Source: an uncultured Prochlorococcus sp.
Lineage (GTDB): Bacteria; Cyanobacteriota; Cyanobacteriia; PCC-6307; Cyanobiaceae
Reading direction: 5' to 3'
Length of the DNA stretch: 12,658 nucleotides
NCBI GenBank assembly: GCA_902573045.1
Contig: CACGIB010000016.1
Location: 1 to 12,658 of the forward strand
This document shows, piece after piece, positions 5,614 to 11,868 of the stretch (the stretch's first letter is position 1; each line of letters begins with the position of its first letter). Below the pieces are notes generated by a model that saw only the letters and a program-made list of their open reading frames with translations, had not been told where the DNA came from and searched no databases. The position numbers were made by a program, and so were the translations under genes.

Positions 5614-7224
5614 GTGATTAGATTTGAAGGTATAAGCAAAATTTACTCTACAGATTTTGTTTTAAAAAATATTAATTGGGAGATTAAGAAAGGAGAAAAA
5701 GTTGGCTTAGTTGGCTCTAACGGTGCTGGTAAGTCAACTCAATTTAAGATTTTAATTGGTGAGGAAGATCAAACAAGTGGAACGATAATCAAGGAGGGAA
5801 ATCCTAAAATTGCCCATTTAAAACAGGAGTTAGATTGTAATCTTAATTGTTCAGTAAGAGAGGAATTAGAAAATTCTTTCGAAGATATACAAATTGTTGC
5901 CAATAAACTGTTAGAAATTGAGAAAAAAATGAGATTATTGGATGTAAAAAAAAATTCTTATGAACTTGAAACTTTAGTAAAAAAACTCGCAAAATATCAA
6001 GCAAAATTTGAAGCTTTGGGTGGCTATAAAATGCAATCTGATGTAGAAAAAATATTGCCAAAACTAGGGTTTTCTACAGAAGATGCTGATAAATTAGTTG
6101 GTCATTTTTCAGGTGGCTGGCAAATGAAAGTGGCGCTAGGAAAAATAATCTTACAAAAACCAGATATACTTTTGCTTGATGAACCAACCAATCATTTAGA
6201 TTTAGATACTATTTTCTGGTTGGAAGAGTATCTATCTTCTCTTAAAATTGCCATTATAATTATCAGTCATGATAGATATTTTTTAGACAAATTATGTAAT
6301 AAGATAATCTTTATAGATAGAGGAATATCTGAAATATATAATGGAAATTATTCTTTTTTTGTAGAGCAGAAATCTTTAAATGAAGAATCACAAAATAAAG
6401 CATATCAGTTACAAAAAAAGGAAATCGAGATCCAGCAAAAATATATAGATAGATTTAGAGCTAGCGCAACTAGAAGTTCACAAGCCAAGAGTAGAGAAAA
6501 ACAATTAAAAAAGATTTCTAAAATTGAGGCTCCTCTAGCAAAATCAAAAAGTCCTGCTTTTAATTTTCCAGAGTGTCCTCGCTCAGGAAAATTAGTTCTA
6601 AATATCAAAAATTTGTCGCATAGTTTTGGGGATAAAATTCTTTTTTTAGATGTTAATTTAAAGATTTCTTCAGGGGATAAAATAGCAATATTAGGACCTA
6701 ATGGTTGTGGTAAATCTACATTGCTTAAAATTATCATGAAAAAAATATCTCCTGAAATTGGAGATATCATTCTTGGTAAACATAATATAATTACAAGCTA
6801 TTATGAACAAAATCAGGCTGAAGCACTTCCTCTTGAGGAAAGAGTTATTGATTTAATATGTGATAAATCTCCAGAATGGTCACAAAAAAAAGTCAGAACA
6901 TTTTTGGGTGGCTTTGGCTTTCAAAATGAAACTGTATTTAAATATATTAAACAACTCAGTGGGGGAGAAAAGGCAAAATTAGCATTGGCAATTATGATTA
7001 TGAAGCCAAATAATTTTTTGCTACTGGATGAGCCAACTAATCATTTGGATCTGCAATCTAAAGAAAATTTAGAATTAGCAATTAAAAATTATAAAGGCTC
7101 ATTAATAATTATTTCGCATGATAGATATTTCATTTCAAAGGTTTCAAACAGAATTGTCGAAATAAAAGATTCAAAGCTATTTTTATATGATGGTAATTAT
7201 GAATATTTTTTAGAAAGAAAATAA
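5614..7224 (+). CDS. ABC-F family ATPase (ribosome-associated type, Uup/EttA-like)
   Basis: A 536-residue soluble protein with two ABC domains and no membrane span, so not a transporter subunit. Domain 1 has Walker A GSNGAGKST (34-42), signature FSGGW (165-169) and Walker B with LDEPTNHLD (188-196). An interdomain linker of about 85 residues (about 245-325), highly charged and helical (KEIEIQQKYIDRFRASATRS), matches the P-site tRNA interaction motif region of ABC-F proteins. Domain 2 has Walker A GPNGCGKST (361-369), signature LSGGE (448-452) and LDEPTNHLD (471-479). ABC-F proteins act on stalled or special ribosomes. It ends just after domain 2, lacking the C-terminal coiled coil of Uup. The start is GTG at 5614, since the protein then begins with the usual first strand (IRFEGISKIYSTD). 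It stands alone on its strand with about 150 bp of non-coding DNA after it. Confidence 0.9.
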   Translation: MIRFEGISKIYSTDFVLKNINWEIKKGEKVGLVGSNGAGKSTQFKILIGEEDQTSGTIIKEGNPKIAHLKQELDCNLNCSVREELENSFEDIQIVANKLLEIEKKMRLLDVKKNSYELETLVKKLAKYQAKFEALGGYKMQSDVEKILPKLGFSTEDADKLVGHFSGGWQMKVALGKIILQKPDILLLDEPTNHLDLDTIFWLEEYLSSLKIAIIIISHDRYFLDKLCNKIIFIDRGISEIYNGNYSFFVEQKSLNEESQNKAYQLQKKEIEIQQKYIDRFRASATRSSQAKSREKQLKKISKIEAPLAKSKSPAFNFPECPRSGKLVLNIKNLSHSFGDKILFLDVNLKISSGDKIAILGPNGCGKSTLLKIIMKKISPEIGDIILGKHNIITSYYEQNQAEALPLEERVIDLICDKSPEWSQKKVRTFLGGFGFQNETVFKYIKQLSGGEKAKLALAIMIMKPNNFLLLDEPTNHLDLQSKENLELAIKNYKGSLIIISHDRYFISKVSNRIVEIKDSKLFLYDGNYEYFLERK

Positions 7225-7270
7225 AAATTAGTAATTAATAAATAATTATTTTAAAAAAAATTTCATTACT

Positions 7271-7288
7271 TTTAACAAAGTTTACATT
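7271..7288 (+). promoter_or_regulatory. HLR1-like direct repeat, candidate RpaB site
   Basis: TTTAACAA (7271-7278), two bases, then TTTACATT (7281-7288). The known cyanobacterial HLR1 element, bound by the response regulator RpaB, is two copies of (G/T)TTACA(T/A)(T/A) separated by 2 bp. The right copy matches fully and the left copy 6 of 8. It lies about 88 bp before the ATG of the four-cysteine protein. The match is by eye only and the AT-rich background makes chance hits fairly common. Confidence 0.3.
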
Positions 7289-7314
7289 TAGCTAAGCAAG
7301 ATCACTCATTTAAC

Positions 7315-7342
7315 TTTACATACTTTACCTCCCTTGTTTAAT
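7315..7342 (+). promoter_or_regulatory. Candidate sigma-70 type promoter for the four-cysteine protein
   Basis: TTTACA (7315-7320, one mismatch to TTGACA) is followed after 16 bp by TTTAAT (7337-7342, one mismatch to TATAAT). Transcription would start near 7349 and give a leader of about 28 nt before the ATG at 7377. The -35 lies inside a tandem repeat of ACTTTAC (7313-7319 and 7322-7328, 9-bp period), so an activator or repressor could act there. Confidence 0.4.
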
Positions 7343-7376
7343 CTTAAAAATACAAAAATAAGTTTTCATTATTAGT

Positions 7377-7520
7377 ATGAAAAATTTTGATCCCCAAGAA
7401 AATCAGTTTCAAATTTCCGATCCTATTGAAAGTTATTTTGAATGCATATCAGCCTGTGATATTAAAGATGGTCATTGTATTTCTATGTGCGTGGAAATAC
7501 TTAAACAGAATGACGGTTAA
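7377..7520 (+). CDS. 47-residue four-cysteine mini-protein (Cx3C-x6-Cx3C)
   Basis: ATG 7377 to TAA 7518-7520. The protein is acidic and polar at the N-terminus (MKNFDPQENQFQISDP), then carries four cysteines in two CxxxC pairs: ECISAC (Cys23, Cys27) and HCISMC (Cys34, Cys38), joined by DIKDGH. The twin CxxxC layout on two short helices resembles helical-hairpin (CHCH-like) or metal-binding mini-proteins. With no signal peptide it would stay in the cytosol, where metal or iron-sulfur binding, or redox switching, is more likely than stable disulfides. It is convergent with the htrA gene (5 bp between stops) and has its own promoter candidate plus an HLR1-like motif upstream. The function is unknown. 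Reality as a gene is supported by the coherent motif, the promoter and the way it fills a gap of about 300 bp between larger genes. Confidence 0.6.
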   Translation: MKNFDPQENQFQISDPIESYFECISACDIKDGHCISMCVEILKQNDG

Positions 7521-7525
7521 AAGTT

Positions 7526-8647
7526 TTAATTATTTTGTAGATTAGAAATATCAGTTGGCACTACTTTTAACATAATAAATTTATTTTTTCGCTTCAATAA
7601 TATATTTATTTGTTTATTAATACCATTTTTACTTATTTGGCTTATAACGTCTGAAGCTGTTTCAATCCCTTTATTACCCACTTTTATGATTATGTCATTT
7701 ATCATAATTCCACTCTTTTCAGCTGGACTATTTGGTACTACATAACCAACTTTTACAGCCTTATTATTTGTTTCAGAATTAATTTCATCTATTAGGCTGA
7801 TCCCAATCATGGGGTGTATTACTTTTCCATTATTTATTAATTGATAGGCAATTTCCTTAGCTTTATTTATTGGGATTGCAAAACTTAAACCCGCTCCAGG
7901 ACCTGATCTTATTAAGGTATTAATACCAATTACTTCTCCACTGCTGTTTAAAAGTGGACCTCCAGAATTTCCAGGATTAATAGCAGCGTCTGTTTGTATT
8001 AGTTCAAGTTTTTTATCGTATATCCCTAATTGATTTACGTTTCTATTTAGATTACTGATAATACCAAGCGTGACTGTATTTTCTAGTCCGAATGGATTAC
8101 CAACTGCGATTGCCCAATCACCGACTTTAATTTTTGTTGAATCACCCATTTGTGCTTTTGGCCAAGGTCCTTTTCCTTCAATTTTAAGAACTGCTAGATC
8201 AGTAAAAAAGTCTTGTCCTATAAGTTCTGCATTTATTTTTTTGCCATTGGTTAAACCAACAATTACCCTATCAGAACCATTTACAACATGAGCATTAGTC
8301 ATTACGAGTCCATCTGCGAATATAAATCCACTTCCTTGGCTTTGTTCTATCCTTGGCTGATTTTCGTCAGGTAAGTCTAAACCAAAAAATCTTTCAAAAT
8401 ATGGGTCTAGAAATATTTGAGAATTTCTTGGGAATTTTCTTTTTTTAACATATCTTTGTGTATTTATTGTCACTACAGAAGGTCCGGTTCTTTCTACAGC
8501 TTTGGATATGAAAGATTCGTTTGAAGATATACTAATTGGACTATACTTTGGATTAATAAATGGTTGGGATATTACATTTGATGGAAATATAATACCCATA
8601 GTAATTGCAGAGAAGATTAATAATTGCTTGTGGCTATAACTTTTCAA
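7526..8647 (-). CDS. HtrA/Deg-family serine protease, exported
   Basis: A 373-residue trypsin-like protease with one PDZ domain. It degrades or refolds damaged proteins in the periplasm or thylakoid lumen. The catalytic triad is intact: His120 (MTNAHVVNG), Asp150 (FFTDLAVLK) and Ser228 (NPGNSGGPL). The PDZ domain covers about 275-365 (MIGISLIDE ... VVPNSPAEKSGIMINDIIIKVG). The start codon is TTG at 8645-8647. It is chosen because AGGA stands 8 nt upstream and because only this start gives a full signal peptide: KSYSHK, a hydrophobic core LLIFSAITMGIIF, then a probable cleavage near VISQ. The first ATG (Met17) would cut the signal in half. Cyanobacteria carry up to three such proteases (HtrA, HhoA, HhoB); which one this is cannot be decided here. 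It diverges from the DUF2973-like gene. Confidence 0.93.
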   Translation of the reverse strand: MKSYSHKQLLIFSAITMGIIFPSNVISQPFINPKYSPISISSNESFISKAVERTGPSVVTINTQRYVKKRKFPRNSQIFLDPYFERFFGLDLPDENQPRIEQSQGSGFIFADGLVMTNAHVVNGSDRVIVGLTNGKKINAELIGQDFFTDLAVLKIEGKGPWPKAQMGDSTKIKVGDWAIAVGNPFGLENTVTLGIISNLNRNVNQLGIYDKKLELIQTDAAINPGNSGGPLLNSSGEVIGINTLIRSGPGAGLSFAIPINKAKEIAYQLINNGKVIHPMIGISLIDEINSETNNKAVKVGYVVPNSPAEKSGIMINDIIIKVGNKGIETASDVISQISKNGINKQINILLKRKNKFIMLKVVPTDISNLQNN

Positions 8648-8655
8648 AATAGTTT

Positions 8656-8659
8656 TCCT
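8656..8659 (-). promoter_or_regulatory. Shine-Dalgarno site deciding the TTG start of the Deg protease
   Basis: On the - strand, AGGA stands 8 nt before TTG 8647-8645. It is one of the few clear ribosome sites in this window and supports the non-ATG start that restores the whole signal peptide. Confidence 0.6.
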
Positions 8660-8668
8660 ATATTATTC

Positions 8669-8685
8669 GAATACATTAAGTATTC
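8669..8685. repeat. Inverted repeat upstream of the Deg protease gene
   Basis: GAATAC (8669-8674) and GTATTC (8680-8685) are exact inverted copies around ATTAA. The centre is about 30 bp upstream of the htrA-type start codon, in the likely promoter region. It may be a binding site for a dimeric regulator; a chance palindrome is not excluded. Confidence 0.3.
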
Positions 8686-8786
8686 AAAATTAGTTAAGTT
8701 TCACTCTAGCTATAAAAAAATTTTTTTTATTGAGACAAAAATTTAATAACCCCAAAAAGCTAATTTTCTTTTTTTCGAGCTATTAT

Positions 8787-8803
8787 ATTAGATATAATCT
8801 AAT
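8787..8803 (+). promoter_or_regulatory. Perfect -10 (TATAAT) inside a 17-bp inverted repeat
   Basis: ATTAGAT (8787-8793), ATA, ATCTAAT (8797-8803) form an exact inverted repeat. It contains a consensus -10 hexamer, TATAAT, at 8793-8798. Transcription would start near 8805, leaving a leader of about 16 nt before the ATG at 8821. A protein bound to the palindrome would block RNA polymerase, so this is a candidate repressor operator. No clear -35 is seen. Confidence 0.45.
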
Positions 8804-8820
8804 CATTAATTATAAATTTG

Positions 8821-9084
8821 ATGACTATCCTTTTTCCAATTATATACTCAGCAGCCTTAACTTATTTAGTTTGGAAAGCTTTTAAAGTGATGTCCACCGG
8901 CTGGAGTATATCTAGGTCAGAAAAAAAAAGTTTCAATAATGCCAATTTCCAACAAAAAAAGTACACAATACATCCAGAACTCTTGGATAAATCAGGAAAT
9001 ATAACTGAGGAGGAATTATTAACAGTAAGATTTTCAAATGATAACGACACCACTTTAGAAGAAAAGGGTTCAAAAGCTGATTAA
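8821..9084 (+). CDS. DUF2973-like cyanobacterial membrane-anchored protein
   Basis: An 87-residue protein with an N-terminal hydrophobic span (about 2-22, ILFPIIYSAALTYLVWKAF) and a soluble polar tail. The tail has the segment HPELLDKSGNITEEELLTVRF, which matches the form HPELLD-x-x-G-x-x-x-E-x-L-L of the cyanobacterial DUF2973 family as remembered. The role is unknown; the family is restricted largely to cyanobacteria. A TTG directly before the ATG at 8821 keeps the frame open, but ATG is the better start. There is no Shine-Dalgarno, and the leader is short. It is 27 bp upstream of the next conserved-looking hypothetical gene on the same strand, so the two may share a transcript, perhaps continuing to the HLIP gene. 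It diverges from the Deg protease gene, and each has an inverted repeat upstream. Confidence 0.7.
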   Translation: MTILFPIIYSAALTYLVWKAFKVMSTGWSISRSEKKSFNNANFQQKKYTIHPELLDKSGNITEEELLTVRFSNDNDTTLEEKGSKAD

Positions 9085-9111
9085 TCGAATTTAAAATTTA
9101 AGGTAAATAAA

Positions 9112-9495
9112 TTGGAATTAAGAACAAAAATTGTCTCATCGGTCATAAGATCTCTGAAGTTGCCACCTCGGTTTCGGTTAAAAATGGTTAAAGAAGATCC
9201 TGTTAGACTTGAGTTAAGTCTTACCCCTTCTTATGGTAAAAATCCAATAATTGTTGGTTTAGTAGAATCTTTAGACTTAGTTGCCCGAAGAGATAGAGAA
9301 GGTAGATTACCCAGAGACTTGCAAGGGACTTGGGATTGGACAGTAAGACATGGGAAAGTAAGTACAGGAGGATGGAATCCTATGCTTAAGGAAGCTTTGC
9401 AAACAATGTTTGATACAGGATTGCCAGCGATTGTATATGAAGAATTAACTGGTGATGAGTATAGACCTGTTGATGGTGTAAGACACGTTAAATAA
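9112..9495 (+). CDS. Conserved-looking hypothetical protein, 127 residues, TTG start
   Basis: No named family recognised. The start is TTG at 9112, supported by AAGGT at 9100-9104 with a 7-nt spacer. The next ATG (9184) would remove the first 24 residues, including the basic stretch IRSLKLPPRFRLKMVK that looks like part of the fold. The sequence is globular, with no signal peptide or membrane span: LELSLTPSYGKNPIIVGLVESLDLVARRDREGRLP, then DLQGTWDWTVRHGKVSTGGWNPMLKEALQTMFDTGLPAIVYEELTGDEYRPVDGVRHVK. Balanced codon and residue use, and many Trp, Gly and Pro residues, support a conserved soluble protein. It follows the DUF2973-like gene by 27 bp and precedes the HLIP gene by 67 bp. A thylakoid-related role is suggested only by this neighbourhood. 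Confidence 0.7.
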   Translation: MELRTKIVSSVIRSLKLPPRFRLKMVKEDPVRLELSLTPSYGKNPIIVGLVESLDLVARRDREGRLPRDLQGTWDWTVRHGKVSTGGWNPMLKEALQTMFDTGLPAIVYEELTGDEYRPVDGVRHVK

Positions 9496-9562
9496 TTAAT
9501 TTATTATTTATCATAAATTCTTCCTTAAAACGTTAAAATAATGATTAATGATCAAGTGAATT

Positions 9563-9709
9563 ATGAATGATGAAAATCAAGCAAGATTTGGCTTTGTAAA
9601 TTTTGCTGAAACCTGGAATGGTCGTATGGCAATGATGGGCATTTTGATCGGTCTTGGTACTGAATTAATTACTGGGCAAAGTATCCTCCGACAAATAGGA
9701 ATAGGTTAA
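9563..9709 (+). CDS. hli: High-light-inducible protein (HLIP), single-helix chlorophyll-binding type
   Basis: A 48-residue protein from ATG 9563 to TAA 9707-9709. The N-terminus MNDENQARFGFVNFAE leads into the light-harvesting-like motif AETWNGRMAMMG, with Glu16, Asn19 and Arg21 as expected chlorophyll ligands and ion-pair residues, then ILIGLGTELITGQSILRQIG. HLIPs sit in the thylakoid membrane, bind chlorophyll and carotenoid, and protect photosystem assembly under high light. Prochlorococcus HL genomes and their phages carry many copies, and short ones of this size are common. It stands as a single gene with a possible AT-rich promoter containing TTAAAA direct repeats (9525-9530 and 9533-9538). 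It is convergent with the zinc-ribbon gene (4 bp between stops). Its position in a chromosomal series of core genes argues against a phage origin. Confidence 0.93.
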   Translation: MNDENQARFGFVNFAETWNGRMAMMGILIGLGTELITGQSILRQIGIG

Positions 9710-9713
9710 ATAT

Positions 9714-10055
9714 TTATTTTATTTCTTCTGCTTTAACTTCAATAGTACTTTCACTAGGTTTTTTATCTAAATCATTATTTTTGATAATATTATCTAAATC
9801 TGCACCACAATTAATGCATGTCTCTCTTAAACCCATGGAAATGGCACCACAATTATTACAAGTAATTATTTTTGATTTGTAAGTGTTAAAACCTAATACC
9901 ACTAAAAGTAAGAGTAAAGTAGGAATTAGAAATACAAGTAGCAGAATATTACCCAGAAAGCTTATGAAAAAGTTAATCCCAAAAATTGGAATAATTATTA
10001 GTATTATCAAAGAATAAGTAAGTAAATTTTTATTAGCTTTAAGAAAATAATTCAT
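9714..10055 (-). CDS. Small membrane protein with C-terminal zinc ribbon
   Basis: A 113-residue protein. After a short N-terminus, two hydrophobic segments (about 12-32 and 33-55) form a membrane hairpin. A cytosolic domain then has two CxxC pairs, CNNC (Cys66, Cys69) and CINC (Cys80, Cys83), spaced by 10 residues with a Gly after each second Cys, the form of a zinc ribbon. An acidic, polar tail ends EVKAEEIK. The role is unknown; membrane-tethered zinc ribbons often mediate protein contacts. The gene starts 11 bp after the YihY-like gene on the same strand, so the two probably form an operon and may work together at the membrane. Confidence 0.75.
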   Translation of the reverse strand: MNYFLKANKNLLTYSLIILIIIPIFGINFFISFLGNILLLVFLIPTLLLLLVVLGFNTYKSKIITCNNCGAISMGLRETCINCGADLDNIIKNNDLDKKPSESTIEVKAEEIK

Positions 10056-10066
10056 AGTTATTAGTA

Positions 10067-10981
10067 TTATCTTTTATTTCTTTTTTTATTTACTAGCGAC
10101 ATACTAGCAATAACAACGCTCCAACACTGTCCAAAATATAAAATTACGCCAAGTAGCCAGACCCATAAAGTAAGCACTAGAAAACCTCCAATAAAGCCAT
10201 ATGCTTGAAATCTTACGCCTAGAGAAAGAATACTTTTACTTACTGCTAAGTTCAAAGTAGTTAAACCAATTCCAATAAGAATAGAACCAGGAATAAGTGG
10301 TCCTAGAGGAACTTTTCTACTAGGCAAAAGGGCTTGTAATAAAAGAGCCATTAAAGAAAATCCAATTAGTGGTATTGCAAATTGACCAACTTGCAAAAGA
10401 GGTAACTTTAGCAACAAATCAGAAATCAGATTATTAGATTTTGAGAGATTCTCCAAAACATTGCTAGGTATCATCCTAAGATTCGCACTAATCTGATCTA
10501 ATACCATTAAGAATCCTATAAAGAATACTATTAAAAAAGCCTCAACTCTATTGCGTAGAAATCTAGAAGCTTGCTCTCTCCAAGCAGCACTTACTCTTTT
10601 AGAAGGAAGTTCATCTTCCCAAAGCCTGTCTGAACCTCTTTGAAGAGATAAGTAAGCGTTCCCAGCAGTAAAAAGCAAAAACATGGCCCCAAGAATTCCT
10701 GCCCCAAAACCTTGGTCAATTAATTTAAATAATGTGGTTTCAACTAATTCAACTACTGAAGGGGGTAATATTTGCGCTGCGATAGATATTATTTCTTGAT
10801 CTAACCCTTCTTGTTTTCCTAAAAACCACGATGCTATTGAAAGAGAAATTAAAAGAATAGGAAAAAATGATTGCAGTGTGTAGTAAGCAAATGCTGCACT
10901 TAAATCAATACAATCAGATTTGCTCCATCTTTCACAAGCTCCCCACAAACTTTTCATAATCCAAGTTGTACTGCGCTGCAT
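10067..10981 (-). CDS. YihY/UPF0761-family inner-membrane protein (formerly 'RNase BN')
   Basis: A 304-residue protein with about six membrane spans. The family hallmark is at residues 27-43: LSAAFAYYTLQSFFP followed by a long hydrophobic segment. Later spans include GILGAMFLLFTAGNAYLSL, FLIVFFIGFLMVLDQ, FAIPLIGFSLMALLLQALL, GPLIPGSILIGIGLTTLNLAV and FIGGFLVLTLWVWLLGVILYFGQCW, with a basic C-terminal end (NKKRNKR). The family was once misnamed ribonuclease BN; no nuclease motif is present. Members are conserved bacterial envelope proteins of uncertain function, perhaps lipid or small-molecule transport. ATG at 10979-10981; Met9 is an alternative start. A promoter candidate lies just upstream, and the zinc-ribbon gene follows by 11 bp. 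Confidence 0.88.
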   Translation of the reverse strand: MQRSTTWIMKSLWGACERWSKSDCIDLSAAFAYYTLQSFFPILLISLSIASWFLGKQEGLDQEIISIAAQILPPSVVELVETTLFKLIDQGFGAGILGAMFLLFTAGNAYLSLQRGSDRLWEDELPSKRVSAAWREQASRFLRNRVEAFLIVFFIGFLMVLDQISANLRMIPSNVLENLSKSNNLISDLLLKLPLLQVGQFAIPLIGFSLMALLLQALLPSRKVPLGPLIPGSILIGIGLTTLNLAVSKSILSLGVRFQAYGFIGGFLVLTLWVWLLGVILYFGQCWSVVIASMSLVNKKRNKR

Positions 10982-11017
10982 ATTATTTTCTTCAGATATT
11001 TAAATTATGTATTTTTT

Positions 11018-11044
11018 ATTGTATCTAATTAAGAAATTTTTCAA
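11018..11044 (-). promoter_or_regulatory. Candidate promoter of the YihY/zinc-ribbon operon
   Basis: On the - strand, TTGAAA (11044-11039) is followed after 15 bp by TACAAT (11023-11018). Transcription would start near 11011, about 30 nt before the YihY-like ATG. The spacer is 1-2 bp short of the usual 16-18. It lies in the 86-bp gap after the inositol-monophosphatase-family gene and suggests that the YihY pair is transcribed separately. Confidence 0.35.
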
Positions 11045-11067
11045 GCAATTTTTTGTTTATGAAGCTA

Positions 11068-11868
11068 CTAATTTTCTAATAGTAAATTACCCCAGGGCTT
11101 GAGGATTTTCATTTTTTCTATTGATCTACAAGCAATTAATGGAAAATTAACATCACTCAAGTTTTGTGCTGAGACTAAATTCAATGGATCCGTTTCTAAC
11201 CACTCAATAGCACAATTTAGTTCTTCTAATAAAAGCCAGGCCGCTGCAATATCCCATATCTTGGGGGTTGATTCTATTGCTCCGAAAGTTTGTCCCATCG
11301 CTACGCTTATTAAATTTAAACTCGATACACCTAAGAGTCTAATTTTTCCAGGAAATACAGAGTTTGGGTTTTTTTGTAAAATTTTAATAGATCTGCTACA
11401 CAAAGAAACGCATTCACTTTGATGTTTATTTTGGTTGGGGTCTACCTTGAGGTTATTCAACCAAACACCTTCACCTTTGATGGATACAAATTTTTGTTTC
11501 AATGTAGGGATTATTAAAAAAGAGGATTGAGGTCTACCATTTACGAACCTAGCTACTGATATAGACCAGTATGGAATACCTGCAGCAAAATTTGTTGTCC
11601 CATCAAGCGGATCTACCACCCAATATGCTTCTGTATCAGGTATTGACTTTCCTCCTTCTTCACTAAGAACGCCCTCATCTGGAGCTATTGAAGCTAGACC
11701 ATCTACGATTGTTTTATCGCTCCATAAATCACAACTTGTTATTAATGATCCGTCTGCTTTATTGTTGGCACTAATATTTCCAAAATCTTTTATTTGACGT
11801 TGACTAACTAATTCAAATAAAGAATCTAAGTCACTAAGCTGTTTACTATTTAAGTTTTGTTGATTCAT
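11068..11868 (-). CDS. Inositol-monophosphatase-family Mg2+ phosphatase
   Basis: A 266-residue soluble enzyme of the IMPase fold, which uses Mg2+ to remove phosphate from sugar or inositol phosphates or related compounds. The metal-site motifs are intact: SEEGG (Glu70 region), DPLDGTTNF (86-94, with Asp86, Asp89, Gly90, Thr91) and WDIAAAW (205-211, with Asp206). The N-terminal KADGSLITSCD matches the family K-x-D-G-S-x-V-T-x-x-D. Length is normal for the family. Substrate (inositol phosphate, histidinol phosphate, PAP or other) cannot be read from these motifs. The ATG overlaps the stop of the upstream TolC-like gene by 4 nt (ATGA), so translation is probably coupled to it, though no functional link between the two is obvious. 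Confidence 0.9.
   Translation of the reverse strand: MNQQNLNSKQLSDLDSLFELVSQRQIKDFGNISANNKADGSLITSCDLWSDKTIVDGLASIAPDEGVLSEEGGKSIPDTEAYWVVDPLDGTTNFAAGIPYWSISVARFVNGRPQSSFLIIPTLKQKFVSIKGEGVWLNNLKVDPNQNKHQSECVSLCSRSIKILQKNPNSVFPGKIRLLGVSSLNLISVAMGQTFGAIESTPKIWDIAAAWLLLEELNCAIEWLETDPLNLVSAQNLSDVNFPLIACRSIEKMKILKPWGNLLLEN

Noticed and set aside
5843..6770. Antisense frames within the ABC-F gene (5843-6061 and 6405-6770)
   Set aside because: Shadows of a well-supported gene with all ABC motifs intact; no independent coding signs.
7314..7330. Pho box upstream of the four-cysteine gene (CTTTACAT-A-CTTTACCT)
   Set aside because: The repeats resemble CTTAACCT but have a 9-bp rather than the 11-bp period of cyanobacterial Pho boxes.
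7225..7376. Strong intrinsic terminator or small RNA after the ABC-F gene
   Set aside because: Only AT-only palindromes (such as AATAATTATT at 7241-7250) are present, with no GC-containing stem before a T run and no recognised Yfr-type motif.
8070..8291. 73-codon + strand frame opposite the Deg protease catalytic region
   Set aside because: Antisense to the conserved His/Asp/Ser protease domain, no motif of its own.
8862..9053. 63-codon - strand frame opposite the DUF2973-like gene
   Set aside because: Overlaps the HPELLD-containing gene, with no promoter or ribosome site and no recognisable motif.
11099..11422. 107-codon + strand frame opposite the phosphatase gene
   Set aside because: Antisense shadow; the - strand frame holds all metal-binding motifs of the IMPase family.
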